A stretch of DNA of 64,000 nucleotides from Dactylorhiza incarnata (Eukaryota > Streptophyta > Magnoliopsida > Asparagales > Orchidaceae): assembly GCA_033032865.1 (NCBI GenBank), contig JAWHQI010000004.1, positions 22,674,001 to 22,738,000 of the forward strand, in the 5' to 3' direction. The notes beneath the pieces were generated by a model. That model had not been told where the DNA came from. It worked only from the letters and a program-made list of their open reading frames with translations, and searched no databases. The translations under genes were made by a program, and so were the position numbers. Positions within the stretch are counted from its first letter, which is position 1. The number at the start of each line of letters is the position of its first letter. Positions 30,861 to 41,926 of this stretch are shown in pieces.

Positions 30861-31280
30861 ATGCTCGCTTGGTGCTAGTTCCCCTTTGTTCCCGTTTATT
30901 GAGCTTACTTTATTAATGTATATTAATCCTACTTCTCTAGCTATATGGTAATCCTACCTACCTTTAGTGCGACTTTCTTGCTCCCCTTTTTGGGCTGAGG
31001 CGTTCCTTTCTTTTTGAATGCATCATGTTCAGGTGTGTAGTTGAGCTGGTGGTCAGGTGGCCTCTCCCAGCTCTTGAAGGTGGTGTCTTCTTCTCTCCTC
31101 AGTGAGGAGTCCTTTTGTTTATTTGTAGACACTTTTGTGTATCTCTATAGGTTCATGTCAGCTTGTTGACGCCCAAAGTAGTTTCTAGTGGTGTACTGTT
31201 AATTTTGCTGCTCTTCTGGTACATCTTGGTGATGAGTATTTGCTCTCTGGGAATTCTTTATGTTAGGTGGCATGATATGT

Positions 31281-32173
31281 TGTGATGACCCTGACCACAT
31301 CCTGGCGCACCAGAGCTGCCTTTCATCCCAGACCCTCACATGGGCCGCAGCCCATGCCACCCCAACCCATCTCCGTGCTTCTTCGGCCACTGCGGGTTGT
31401 TGGAGACCGCAGCCTCCCTTTGATGAGAAGTGATCCAGTTAAGCGCCTCTACGGGGACTTCCCAAGAGGTCTCCCAACCCAGAATTGCTCCCATCCGAGC
31501 ATGCTTAACTATAGAGTTCTTTCACTTCTCATCACCAATCGTGTCAGATGGGAGCAATTCTGGGATGGGTGACCCTGACCACAGCCTGGCGCACCAGCGC
31601 TGCCTTTTGTCCCAGGCCCTCACATGGGCCGCAACCCATGCCACCCCAACCCCTCTCCATGGCCCTTTGGCCACGACGGTTTGTTGGAGACTGCAACCTC
31701 CATTTGACGAGAAGTGATCCAGTTAAGCTCCTCTACGAGGACTTCCCAGGAGGTCACCCATCCCGAAATTGCTCCCATCCAAGCATGCTTAACAATAGAG
31801 TTCTTTCACTTCTCATCACCAATTGAGCTTTCTTTTTAAGTGAGGACCTTGACCATAGCATGGCGCACCAGCGCTGCCTTTCGTTCCATGCCCTCATATG
31901 GGCCGCAACCCATGCCAACCCAACCCCACTCCGTTCCCCTTTGACCATAGAGGGTTGTTGGAGACCGCAGTCTCCCTTTGATGAGAAGTGATCCAGTTAA
32001 GAGCCTCTACGAGGACTTTCCAGGAGGTCACCCATCCCAGAATTGCTCCCATCTGAGCACGCTTAACTATAGAATTCTTTCACTTCTCATCACCAATTGA
32101 GCTGCACTTTTTATGTGAGGGCCTGGGATGAAAGGCAGCGCTGGTGCGCCAGGCTGTGGTCAGGGTCCTCACA
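31281..32173 (-). repeat. Three 5S-rDNA-derived units (Cassandra-like)
   Basis: Each of three tandem units (starting near 31281, 31570 and 31841) contains, on the minus strand, a stretch matching the 3' half of plant 5S rRNA: GTTAAGCRTGCTC..., GGATGGGTGACCTCCTGG and AAGTCCTCG (cores 31449-31510, 31731-31793, 32004-32067). This covers the A-box, intermediate element and C-box of the pol III promoter. The last 60 bp (32114-32173) are an inverted copy of the unit start. Cassandra TRIM LTRs are known to carry such 5S sequence. I do not see clear primer sites between the units, so the TRIM assignment is likely rather than proven. Confidence 0.75.
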
Positions 32174-32614
32174 TATGTATTTTAAGTATCAAGAAAATTG
32201 CATTTCAATTTCATAGCATGGTTTTATATGATTATCATCTACTTTAAACTGCGTATATGAAAACCTTCTATGTATAATAAACTCAAGAAATTCCAAATCC
32301 TCAGGGCTTCTTTTCTTGGTTGTCGTACTCACTTAGAATAAAGTTAAAGTATTTTTTCGCTGTGTATTTATATACCTTTTCAGGTGGACTAGTTGATCCA
32401 CTGGGCCGAGGGACACGGTTTCAAGATAAACTTACTTCAACTTTAAAACATTAAATATGTTTTCTTGGAAAGATTATCCTTGCATTTAAGAGGCCGGAGC
32501 GTCGGAAGTTGTCCCCTACCGGACGTTGCATCGTTGCATCACATCACGTATTTTCCCCGATTCTGATCATATATTTATATATATATGTATGAGGAAAAAT
32601 GCGGGTTGTGACAG

Positions 32615-32631
32615 TTGGTATCAGAGCTAGG
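32615..32631 (+). promoter_or_regulatory. Primer-binding site, iMet type (Tekay-B)
   Basis: TTGGTATCAGAGCTAGG, a full match to the initiator-Met site, 1 bp after the LTR end. Confidence 0.93.
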
Positions 32632-33307
32632 TTGGTTTTGTTCGTTTTGTTCGTTAGACGAGTTAGTCGAACAACCATTCGTTCTTAGAATCTTGATTCA
32701 TTGCATACACACACCAAAGTGTCATCCGTACGTCTTGGCTGAAGCATGAAAACTACACTCATAAGCATTACAAAAGTATACGGGGCATATTATGTAGTAT
32801 GGGATGCATAATATGTATTTGTATATGGGTTCTCATAGGCATAGCAACATGTGACTGTTATGTAGTATGAGATGCATAACAATCATCACATGGATGTTCC
32901 ATTAGATTTTTCTTTTCGTTACGTGCGATATTATGTAGTATGAGATGCATAATATTTCATGTGTACGCCGCACATAACATGCATTAAGGCTTTCTTAGAA
33001 TGCATAACACAGCATGCACATCATAATATCGCATAAGCACCCGTGCCAAGCTAAAGATTAATATGATGACACTCGTATAAACATGATTTGAAAAAGAAAT
33101 TTAAACATTCATGCAAACATATGACATGCACAAAAGTCAAAGGACGATAGTACATCAACTTAAATTTAAAGCATGACATCATTTATCAAATCCCCGGAGC
33201 AGTGCAGCAGCAAGAGCATGTGTCTTTGTTCGTTTAGTCAGATCTAAGTGGAGTAGTTCTAGTTCTGAGCTAGAGTTTTGATGAGTTATTTGTTCGTATG
33301 CATAGAT
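32632..33307 (+). other. Tekay-B untranslated leader with three hairpin repeats
   Basis: No gene. Three copies of TTATGTAGTATGRGATGCATAA (near 32788, 32859 and 32932) each form an ATTATG...CATAAT hairpin. Otherwise it is A/T-rich. Confidence 0.65.
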
Positions 33308-34566
33308 ATGCTGCCAAAGCGTATTGCGACAAGGTTGACTCCACAATCTGAGGGCGAGTCTTTGGGTGCACATAGTGAGGCTGTGATCGAAAGTCTACGA
33401 TAGAGTAATGAGGCTCTGTCATAGCAGTTGGTTGCAATGCAATCATAGATTCAGACGTTGTTGACTGCCGCCACTCGGTAGCAGCCGAGGGTGCAGAACC
33501 ATGCTGTAGGTCAGCCTGTACCGGCTCTTCTCGCTCCTCTGGTGCCTCCTGTTTCATTGCCTCCAGAGATTAACTTCATCTCGCACTTCCAACGATAAGG
33601 ACCCCTGACCTATGACGGGAGAGCCAACTTTATGGCGCTAGATGATTGGAACATAACAATGGAGGAGATGTTTTCCTACTCGTGAATTTACGCCGATCAA
33701 AAAGCTATGGTCACTGCTTTCCAGTTGAAGGGCCTTGCGGAAAGCTAGTGGATTAGAGATAAGGAAGGGTTTACTGATGGTTGTTCGTGGGATCGGTTCA
33801 AGGGATGTTGTTGAAGAAGTTTCTGCCGACAATTGAGCAGGACAGATTGATGAATAATTTTCTGCACTTAAAGCAAATGCAGCTCACAGTTGGTGAATAT
33901 GAGATAGAATTCAGCAAATTGAGCAAGTTTGCACCAGATTTAGTGTCCTCGGAAGAGGGTAGGGTGAAGCGGTTTCTAGGAGGTCTGCGCAGCGAGACTC
34001 AGCAGATAGCATGCGCTTATCGATCTTAGAGCTTTTCGGATGCGGTAGAAGTTGCTCCAAAGGTTGAGGCGATTGATAACGCCAAGAACCGTGGAAAAGA
34101 GTTAAGGAAAACTAAGAGAAAAGGTGAGGAGAGCAGAAGCCCAGCTCCAAGCAAAAAGGGGGTGCCAGCGTGCAGTTTTTGTGGCCGCAGTTACCCATTC
34201 GAAAAGTGCTTTAAGCGGTTGGCCGCGTAGAGGCAACGTCAAGTGCAAGCAATCCAAGTTGAGTCGAAAGGTGAGGTTACCTATTGGTCGTGCAAGCGGA
34301 AGGGGCATGATGTGGCCCACTGCTGGTCTAAAGAGAAGATGTACTTGCAGTGTGTTCGAAAGGGGCATGAGGCTACCCGCTGCCGGGTGAAGGAGCGATT
34401 GTGCTTCCAGTGCGGTCAGAAAGGGCATATGAAGTCTCAGTGCCCGTAGTTCCAGCCAGCTAGCCAGGCTATTCCTCTTCAGGCATTGCCGCTGCCGCAG
34501 CAGTAGCAGCAGCAGCTGGATCAGGGAAAAGCTGCATTGAATGTCGTGACTAAGGAAGAAGCCTAA
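33308..34566 (+). pseudogene. gag: Tekay-B gag, multiple stops and one frameshift
   Basis: ATG 33308 opens MLPKRIATRLTPQ. The capsid part includes GPLTYDGRANFMALDDW and MVTAFQLKGLAES. A 1-bp frameshift near 33808 precedes MLLKKFLPTIEQDRL. Four knuckle-like motifs follow at 34165-34440: CSFCGRSYPFEKC, a copy with Trp in place of the first Cys (WSCKRKGHDVAHC), QCVRKGHEATRC and CFQCGQKGHMKSQC. Repeated knuckles occur in this chromovirus group. In-frame stops mostly fit CAG/CAA/CGA turned into TAG/TAA/TGA. Confidence 0.85.
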
Positions 34567-34668
34567 TGTTCTACCCAAGTGATTTCAGGTTAATTTTCAT
34601 TCTAGTCGTTAACTTCTCTTGTATGACTTTTTGATCTTACACTATCATTGTGTTATGATGGTTCTTTA

Positions 34669-35036
34669 GGCGAGTTTAAGGTAAGGAATCAATGTGTGCA
34701 TGTTCTCTTTGATTCTGGTGCCACCCATTCTTTTGTGGTGAAAAAGTTCGTTGACCGTCATCGCTGGACCGTTTATTAAGTCGGCAAGCTTCTCTGTACC
34801 CATTTTCCGTCTGGTGATTATGTGGTAGCAAACAAGAGTGTCAAGAGGTATCCAATTCTGTTAGGAGGGTTCCTAGCTATTGCTGATCTCAAGGTGTTAG
34901 AGTTGGAAGACTTTGACGTGATTTTGGGCATGGATTGGTTATCCAAAAATAATGATGCATCCAATGCAAGGCTAAGCGTTTGGATCTTCTAATGGATAAT
35001 GTCCAGCCCCTGAGTGTGTATGGTTTTCCACGTTAG
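34669..35036 (+). pseudogene. Tekay-B retropepsin
   Basis: VLFDSGATHSFV carries the catalytic Asp (near 34710), and DFDVILGMDWL marks the C-terminal strand. It cleaves the polyprotein. One stop lies after RHRWTVY, and the frame degrades after the DWL motif. Confidence 0.85.
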
Positions 35037-35057
35037 GATTCCCTGATTATCTTCGCC

Positions 35058-36827
35058 ATGTGTGATCGAAAATATTTGGACTCCGGTGGTAGTGCCTACC
35101 TTGTTTCTCTTTTAGAAACTGCTTGTAGAGTACCTCAGGTTGAGGGTATTTTGGTGGTGCAAGAGTTTCTAGATGAGTTTCCCGCCAGTCTTCCTGGTCC
35201 TCCTCCTAAGCGTGAGGTAGAGTTTGTTATTGACCTTGAGCCCGGTGCTCGTCCGATTACAAAGGCACCCTATCGTACGACACCGCATGAGTTGGAGGAG
35301 CTGCATACCTAGTTGGATTAGCTTTTGCAGTGTTACTTCATTAGGCCTAATTCTTCTCCTTGGGGTGCCCCTGTTCTGTTTGTGAAGAAGAAGGATGGAT
35401 CGATGAGGCTGTGCATTCACTATCGGGAGTTGAATAAAGTGACAATCAAGAACAGATACCCGTAACCACAAATTGATGATCTGTTTGATCAATTGCGGGG
35501 TAGCTGTGTTTACTCGATGATTGATCTCCGTTCGGGTTATCACCAATTGAGGATTCGAGAGTCAGATGTGCCGCGTACTACTTTTCGATCCCGGTATGGA
35601 CATTTTGAGTACTTGGTAATGTCTTTTGGGTTGACAAATGCACCCTCTGCCTTCATGGATTTGATGAATAGAGTATTCAAAGACTTTCTGGATCAGATTG
35701 TTGTGGTGTTTATCGATGATGTGCTAGTGTTTTCGCGGAGCGCGGAAGATCATGCCCTGCATTTGCATTTGGTTCTATCAACTTTGAGAGAACATAAGTT
35801 TTATGCCAAGTTGAGCAAGTGCGAATTCTGGCTTTCTCAGGTATCTTTTCTTGGCCATGTCGTCAGTAAAGAGTGTATTTCTGTGGACCCGATAAAGATT
35901 TCTACGGTCTTGGAATGGAAGAGACCGGCCTCGCCGAAGGAAATAAGAATTTTCTTGGGATTAGCGGGGTATTATCGAAGATTTGTGCAAGGATTTTCTG
36001 TGCTGTCTGCGCCATTGACTAAGCTTACTTAGAAGAACACAACTTTTGTTTGGAGTGATGAGTGTGAAGAAGCTTTTCAAGAGTTGAATGGGAAGTTGTG
36101 TGCTGCCCCTGTCTTGGCTCTGCTTACTGAAAATGTAGAGTTTGTAGTTTATGTGGCATCTCGAGTTGGTCTCAGCTATGTTCTGATGCAAGAAGGGAGA
36201 GTGATTACATACGGGTCTAGGTAATTGATGGTTCATGAAAAAAATTACCCTACACATGGCTTGGAATTTGTAGCCGCGATCTATGTTTTGAAGCTGTGGA
36301 GGCATCTGTTATATGGAGTGTCCTGCAAGATCTATTCAGACCATAAGAGCTTGATTTATGTTTTCTCTCAGAAGGAGCTTAATTTGCGTCAGCACAGATG
36401 GATGGAGTATGTTGCGGATTACGAAGTGGAAATTCTTTATCATCCAGGAAAGGCGAATGTGGTAGCTGATGCTTTGAGTAGAATGTCAGCTTATGTATTT
36501 AATCTCTCTGGTCAATCTCTAGTGGGGGAGTTATATTTGAAGGATATAGCTGTGAAGCCCGCCGTTGGGCCATCTAGTGTGAAAATTGAAGATCCTTCTT
36601 GGATTGCTCTTACGAGGTTACATCAGAATGATTATCCCGACCTGCAACATCTTCGAGGTAGGGCCGAAAAGGGAGAGTTGTCAAATTTCTCGATTGATGA
36701 AGATGGTACCTTAAGATATCGTGGTAGATTCTGTGTTCCCACTGTTGATGAGATTCGGTCAATGGTTTGTGATGAAGCTCATGATTCTAGCCTTGTCTAC
36801 ACCCTAGATCTACGAAAATGTACCTGA
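35058..36827 (+). pseudogene. pol: Tekay-B reverse transcriptase and RNase H
   Basis: One frame runs throughout, with stops at 35310, 35319, 35463, 36030 and 36222. [51 protein letters not shown] and the catalytic FIDDVLVFS near 35710. Connection: [12 protein letters not shown]. RNase H: SDHKSLIYVF and a HPGKANVVADALSR tail near 36440. At three of the stops the family consensus has Gln (CAG or CAA). The frame shifts near 36815 into the integrase. Confidence 0.93.
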
Positions 36828-38023
36828 GTTTGAAGCAAATTATTTGGTGGTCAGGTATGAAGAATGATATTGCAAAGTTTGTGTCTAAATGTTATACCTG
36901 TCAGCGTGTCAAGACAGATCATAAGAGACCTGAAGGTAAGTTGTCGCCTCTGGATATTCCAACTTGGAAGTAGGAGAGTCTCTCAATGGATTTCATCACC
37001 GGTCTACCGAAGTCTCCCCGAGAGCATGATGCTGTGTGGGTGAACGTTGATTGGTTGACCAAGTGTGCCCATTTCATGCCTTATAAGATTGATTATTCTA
37101 TGGAAAAGATTGCCACGCTTTATTTGCAAGAAGTTATTAGATTGCATGGTGTGTAGGTAAACATTGTGTCAGATTGGGATTCCAGGTATATGTCTCGTTT
37201 CTGGCAGAGTTTAAAAGGAGACTTAGGCACCAATCTCAGATACTCTACCGCTTATCATCCGCAAAGTAATGGGCAGACAGAAAGGGTGAATCAAATCGTG
37301 GAGGATATGATTAGGTGTTATGTTCTGGATCATGGAGCGGCTTGGGATGAGCGTCTTGGGCTCATGGAGTTTGCTTACAATAATAGCTATCAAGAGAGCC
37401 TGCAGATGGCCCCTTTTGAAGTTCTGTATGTGAGGCATTGCCGGACTCCCCTATTTTGTGCTGAAGTGGGTGAAAGACTGTTGTTAGGTCCAGAGACCCT
37501 GGAGGTGATGAGCGTTGCAATATCTCAGGTTCGTGAGAAGCTTCGTGCGACGCAGGAGCGCTATGAAAAGTACGCTAATCGGCGAAGGGCTGACCTGGAG
37601 TTTTCAATCGGGGAAATGGTTTTCTTGAAGGTTTCTCTGATTCATAGTATTAAGAGATTTGGGAAGAACCGTATGTTGGATCCCAGGTATGTGGGACCTT
37701 TCAAGATTGTTGAGCGCATGATTGTGTCTGTGTATAGACTGGAATTGCCTGCTTTGTTTCCTTATGTTCACGATGTGTTTCATGTGAGCCAATTGTGAAA
37801 GTGTGTGCTTAGTGATTGGCATGTCTTAGACTCTGTGCCCCACCTGCAACCCAATTTGTTGTATGTTGAGGAGCCTGTCTGAATTTTGGAAACGCAAGAT
37901 CGGGTTTCTCGCAGGAAGACGATTCCTATGATGAAAGTTCTCTAGAGAAATCAAGATGTCAGAAGTGCAACCTGGGAGCTGGAATCTGCGATGAGGGAAT
38001 CTTACCCTCATCTATTCGTTTAG
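36818..38023 (+). pseudogene. Tekay-B integrase with chromodomain-like tail
   Basis: CYTCQRVK is the end of the HHCC zinc domain. The core has LSMDFITGLPKS (first Asp), IVSDWDSRYMSRFW (second Asp) and the Glu in STAYHPQSNGQTERVNQ. The C-terminal part has YVGPFKIVERM and HDVFHVSQL. After a TGA at 37796-37798 the same frame continues with LLYVEEPV, RKTIPMMKVL and SATWELESAM, the truncated chromodomain of Tekay-type integrases, which is thought to steer insertion to heterochromatin. Stops at 36971, 37154, 37880 and near 37942 fit TGG to TAG or CGA to TGA changes. The end is at 38021-38023. Confidence 0.9.
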
Positions 38024-38132
38024 TTCCTTTCAGTGAGTGTTCCTCCTAGTAAAGTCTATCTTTTCCTTGTTTCCTTGATTAGCGTTTGTGTTGTAAAGTT
38101 TTGGGGCAAAACTTTCTCGTAGGAGGGTTGGT

Positions 38133-38744
38133 TGTAACGCCCCAGAAGTTTTGATTTATATTTAAATTGATAATTCAGTTATAGCGAGGGCGTTCCGTCT
38201 TAGGTGCGTCGCTGTAGTTCGTCTCGAGTGTTCGCGAGGTCGCATTTGATCGAATATTTATTTATCTTGGTGCCCATATTTAATTAGCATACAAAATATC
38301 TTATAAAGTCTTTTTATCAACTTCTCTACCAAACTTATACAAAAATATATTCTTATAATAATTTTATATAAAAAAAAGTTCTGATAAGATTTATATGAAA
38401 TTACCGTATAAAAATTCTGATAAAGAGATTTATATATAAAATAAACTTCTTATGAAAATCTTTTTTTGCAAAGAGAAAGTGGAGTCCATATAGAATCCAC
38501 CATCATTGTCTATAAAAAGGTTTCTCATTTCTTCCAATAGAAGTCACCTACCAATCTCGTTTCGTGAGCTCCAGTCGAGAGAAAGAGGAGGTCGGAGGCT
38601 TGGGTTTTGTCCGAGGTGATTTCTGGTGGAGGAGGTGGTCAGATATCTCGCAGGAGCGTGGTTTAGGAGAGCTCTCGTACGTCGAGTTCTTCCTCGGTGA
38701 AGGAGGCTTTGTGGCATTGGCTTCCGGTTAAGGCAAGAAGACTT
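38133..38744 (+). repeat. Tekay-B 3' LTR, left part (split by E)
   Basis: TGTAACGCCCCAGAAGTTTT follows a purine tract AGGAGGGTTGGT. The sequence follows 29378-29990 with about one difference per ten bases, then breaks at the E insertion. GACTT at 38740-38744 is E's left target duplication. Confidence 0.92.
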
Positions 38745-40066
38745 TGTTGGATCGTGAGGAGCCCTTAGAGGAGGGGGGGGGGGGGGTGAATAAGGGTTTT
38801 TAAAAACATGATTATTTAATATAAAAACTTTTGTTGTTTTTCTTTAAAACAAATTTAAATCAAATTTAAATCAAAACTTAATAGGAGTGAATCAATTTAA
38901 AACAAAACAAAATGAACATGATTTTCATGAAGATTTAAGACTACAAAATATGTGATTTCTATAACGCTAGAAATCGAAGGGGAAATATGGAATCTTATTT
39001 TTGTTTTCTATACCGACTCTTCTCACCAAGAACCGGTTGGCTTTAGCCGATCTTCCCCAGATCTGGCCTTAAGCTGCTCTAGCCTTCCTATACCCAGAAA
39101 AGGCCTCGTGCACCCCCTAGATCTACTTCCTAGACCCAGTCGCCAACACGAGGTGAATTGCTCCTTAAGTCCTACCCAGACCTAGTCGCCAACACAAGGC
39201 GAATTTACTTCCCAGAAAATAACAAAAAGGTTACAAAATATTTGAACACATAAACTAAAAACTCCCTTTGAAAAATTTTGGAGATGGCGAAGGCCACTGA
39301 ATGTTCTTGAAGTCGAAGCGCGCGTTCTTCGCATTGAGTAAGCGTTGATCCAGTTCTCCTTGAATTCTTTGATCGAATATGTGCAGGAGTTGAAGTTCTG
39401 GAAAATACGTCTCTGATTGAGTTTTTGGAGTACTGGAGTAAGGCTCAAATCAATCAGTAGTCAGAGATGACGAAGCCATCCAATTTATAGATTTTGAGCT
39501 AACGCCAGCGTTAAGTTCTAATGCCAGACATTGACCATGTATAGCAACATATTGATGACTCGGATATTCAGAAGAGGAAGGAGATTCTGCACTTTTGGAA
39601 TTGTTTTATTTTAGGCAATATTAACGCCGACGTTAAGGCTAACGCAGGCATTGGGTAAATCATTCCTAAAGTTTTTCCTGCAATCACAGCTACTTCCTTC
39701 ATGCCATAATCGTCGATCGATAATGCCCAACGTTAAGACCTAACACCTGGCGTTGATTTTCTCTCTCTTTTTATTCAGTCAGCAAGCCATCCCGTCGATC
39801 GGCATCCCATCCCGTCGATCGGCATCCCATCCCATCAATCGGCAAACCGTCCCGTCGATCGCTAACGCTCAGTGTTAAGACCTAACGACTGGTGTTAGAC
39901 ATCTTTCAATCCTTTTGCTCGTGGATAGTGCCAGACCAGTATTGTAGCAACTTGGTGTCATATCTGTCCAAACCTGCATGCTAAAAACACAATGACAAAC
40001 AAGATCAAATACAAGTAGGATTTGTTATTCTCAAATTAATGGGATGCGGAAAGCCATGTTCCAACA
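38745..40066 (-). repeat. E 3' LTR (1322 bp)
   Basis: It matches 61706-62854, with extra copies of the CCCGTCGATCGGCA unit and about 130 bp absent from the other LTR. On the minus strand the TAACGCCAGCGTTA-type palindromes and GTCGATCG units (39900-39490) lead directly into a TATA box, CTATAAATTGG (39480-39490). A G-rich run is at about 38776-38788 next to GTGAATAAGGG. Confidence 0.9.
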
Positions 40067-41926
40067 ATCTCCCCCTTTTGATAATAATAAATCCTATAGA
40101 GATAAATCATAATCATATATAAGATACGTGTTTTTAGAAGGATATATGACAAAAAGTATCATATAGTTAATAATATGAGTTATAGTTCTTTTTGCATTGT
40201 GCTCCCCCTACTTAAGTGCTCCCCCTTAGTGTATGCACCCATAGACTAGATTCATGCTCCCCCTTAATATAGTGAATCCTACTCCTTGTGATTTATCATT
40301 TTATTCTCCCCATTTTGTTATTAGCAAAAGAGGGTGGAGTGTAAAGAAAAGAGAGGGCAAAAGGTAGAACATAACTAAGAGAGGAAGAAGAGATTTGTTT
40401 TTAACATAAGATAAATTGTGATTGAGCTAAGGGAGAGAGTGGCACAGTGGAAAAAAATATATGATAAGCGTGAGAACATCATTCAAAGATTATACCAAAG
40501 AATTGTAATCACTTGCTTTTTAAATTTGTTTTAAGAGTAATACTACTTATTAATAGAGATGTAATTTTGTTTAACAAAGCACAAGTGAAAACAAACTGTA
40601 GAAATAAGCATGAGAACACATGGTATAAGGATACATGATCAAATAGTAATGCGGAAAGATAAAACAAAGTTATTAAGATTAATATTTTTGTAATAGTTTG
40701 ACTATTTCAACAATAAATTTTTGCTCTTCACATTTGAGCATTTTAAATTTGAAAATTTTCATAACACATAGGCAAGCATGAATCATCATATTCATAAGGA
40801 TAATAACTACAATGTAACCAATTCGTATTTCAAGTAAAGAAAACATTGTAGAACTCATGCATTGCAATCTAGTGCTTTTCCTTACGTTTTGAGAGAATTA
40901 TGTAAATTTGCTTTAGGATCCAATTATCATGAGTAGAAGCTTTATGAAAATCAATGATATGTGCATAAGGTGTCTTGAAAAAGTATACAAGTGAAATAAT
41001 CAAAACACATGTCATATGTAATGAACTAGTAATAACAACATTAAGAATGCAATCTTATAATTGATTTCACACATCATATTTAGAATGAAATTTCAAAGCA
41101 CAAAACATAAGTACAACTACCAATGTGCATCGCCCACACAATGCTCATTAAGACTTATCAGGGAGCGAAGTATTGCTTGGGGGATCACATAAGCATTTGT
41201 ATACAAATTTTATTTAAATGATCCGGTGTACAAATAGAAGTGAGAAAAAGAGATATGTTTGCACAAGACACTTTACAATTCTTTCCAAGGTGCTCAACCT
41301 CACAATGCTCATTAAGAATTATCAGGAGGATGAGTAGTGCTTGGTGGAGTTATCTTTGGCATATTATTAATTGATTTTTTGTTGAGGCCAAAAGTCTCTG
41401 AATTCACTTGTTGTTGCAAACATGTATAATTTTGAAGTAACACTTCTATGTGTGCAAGAAATTTATTTTTAAAAAACGATGTAGGTAATTTAGACATACA
41501 ACTTAATGAGTTAAAACTATTACACTACACAAACATGCAAGACTAAGATTATGAACACATGTAGATTATCCAAATAGTGAGTGTCTGAATCATTGATAAA
41601 CATAAAGCATTACTCATACTTAGAGGCATGCTAGGCAATCATACACAATTATCTATAGACTATTTCATTCCACATAATCAGATTAAGGTCAAGGCATGAT
41701 ACAAACAATGTTTAGAAAATTTGAAATAAAAATTAGACAATGAATAAAATCCTTGTGAGTATGCCAAAATCAATTTTGACCATTGAAAACAAAAAATAAC
41801 AAAGATGTTTGCTCATGTGAAGTTTATACTCAAACCATAATTTTTGTAAAGAGTTAAAGCAAAACAAATAACAAAAACATATTTTTGATCATTTTGAATT
41901 ATTAATTTTTTTTTGTATTTTGGAAT
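40067..41926 (-). other. E 3' non-coding region with repeated polypurine tracts
   Basis: There is no gene; the sequence is A/T-rich. On the minus strand AGGGGGAG-type tracts occur next to the LTR (about 40069) and again near 40202, 40220 and 40255, with GGGGAG near 40308. A 60-bp segment around ACAATGCTCATTAAG is repeated (41135 and 41300). Multiple tracts of this kind are a known Sirevirus trait. Confidence 0.65.

Larger units (their letters stand above)
29378..32613 (+). repeat. Tekay-B 5' LTR (3236 bp)
   Basis: It starts TGTAACGCCCCAGAATTTT and ends GCGGGTTGTGACA just before the primer site. Successive blocks: A/T-rich promoter with CTATTAAAAGG at 29757 (TATAAAAAGG at 38511 in the 3' copy), leader, CTT-rich tract, two tandem arrays (30138-30541 and 30597-30860), 5S-derived units (31281-32173) and the conserved end. 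Confidence 0.93.

Noticed and set aside
31449..32067. Functional 5S rRNA genes
   Set aside because: Only the 3' half of 5S is recognisable, with several differences, and unit spacing and flanks are those of a mobile repeat.
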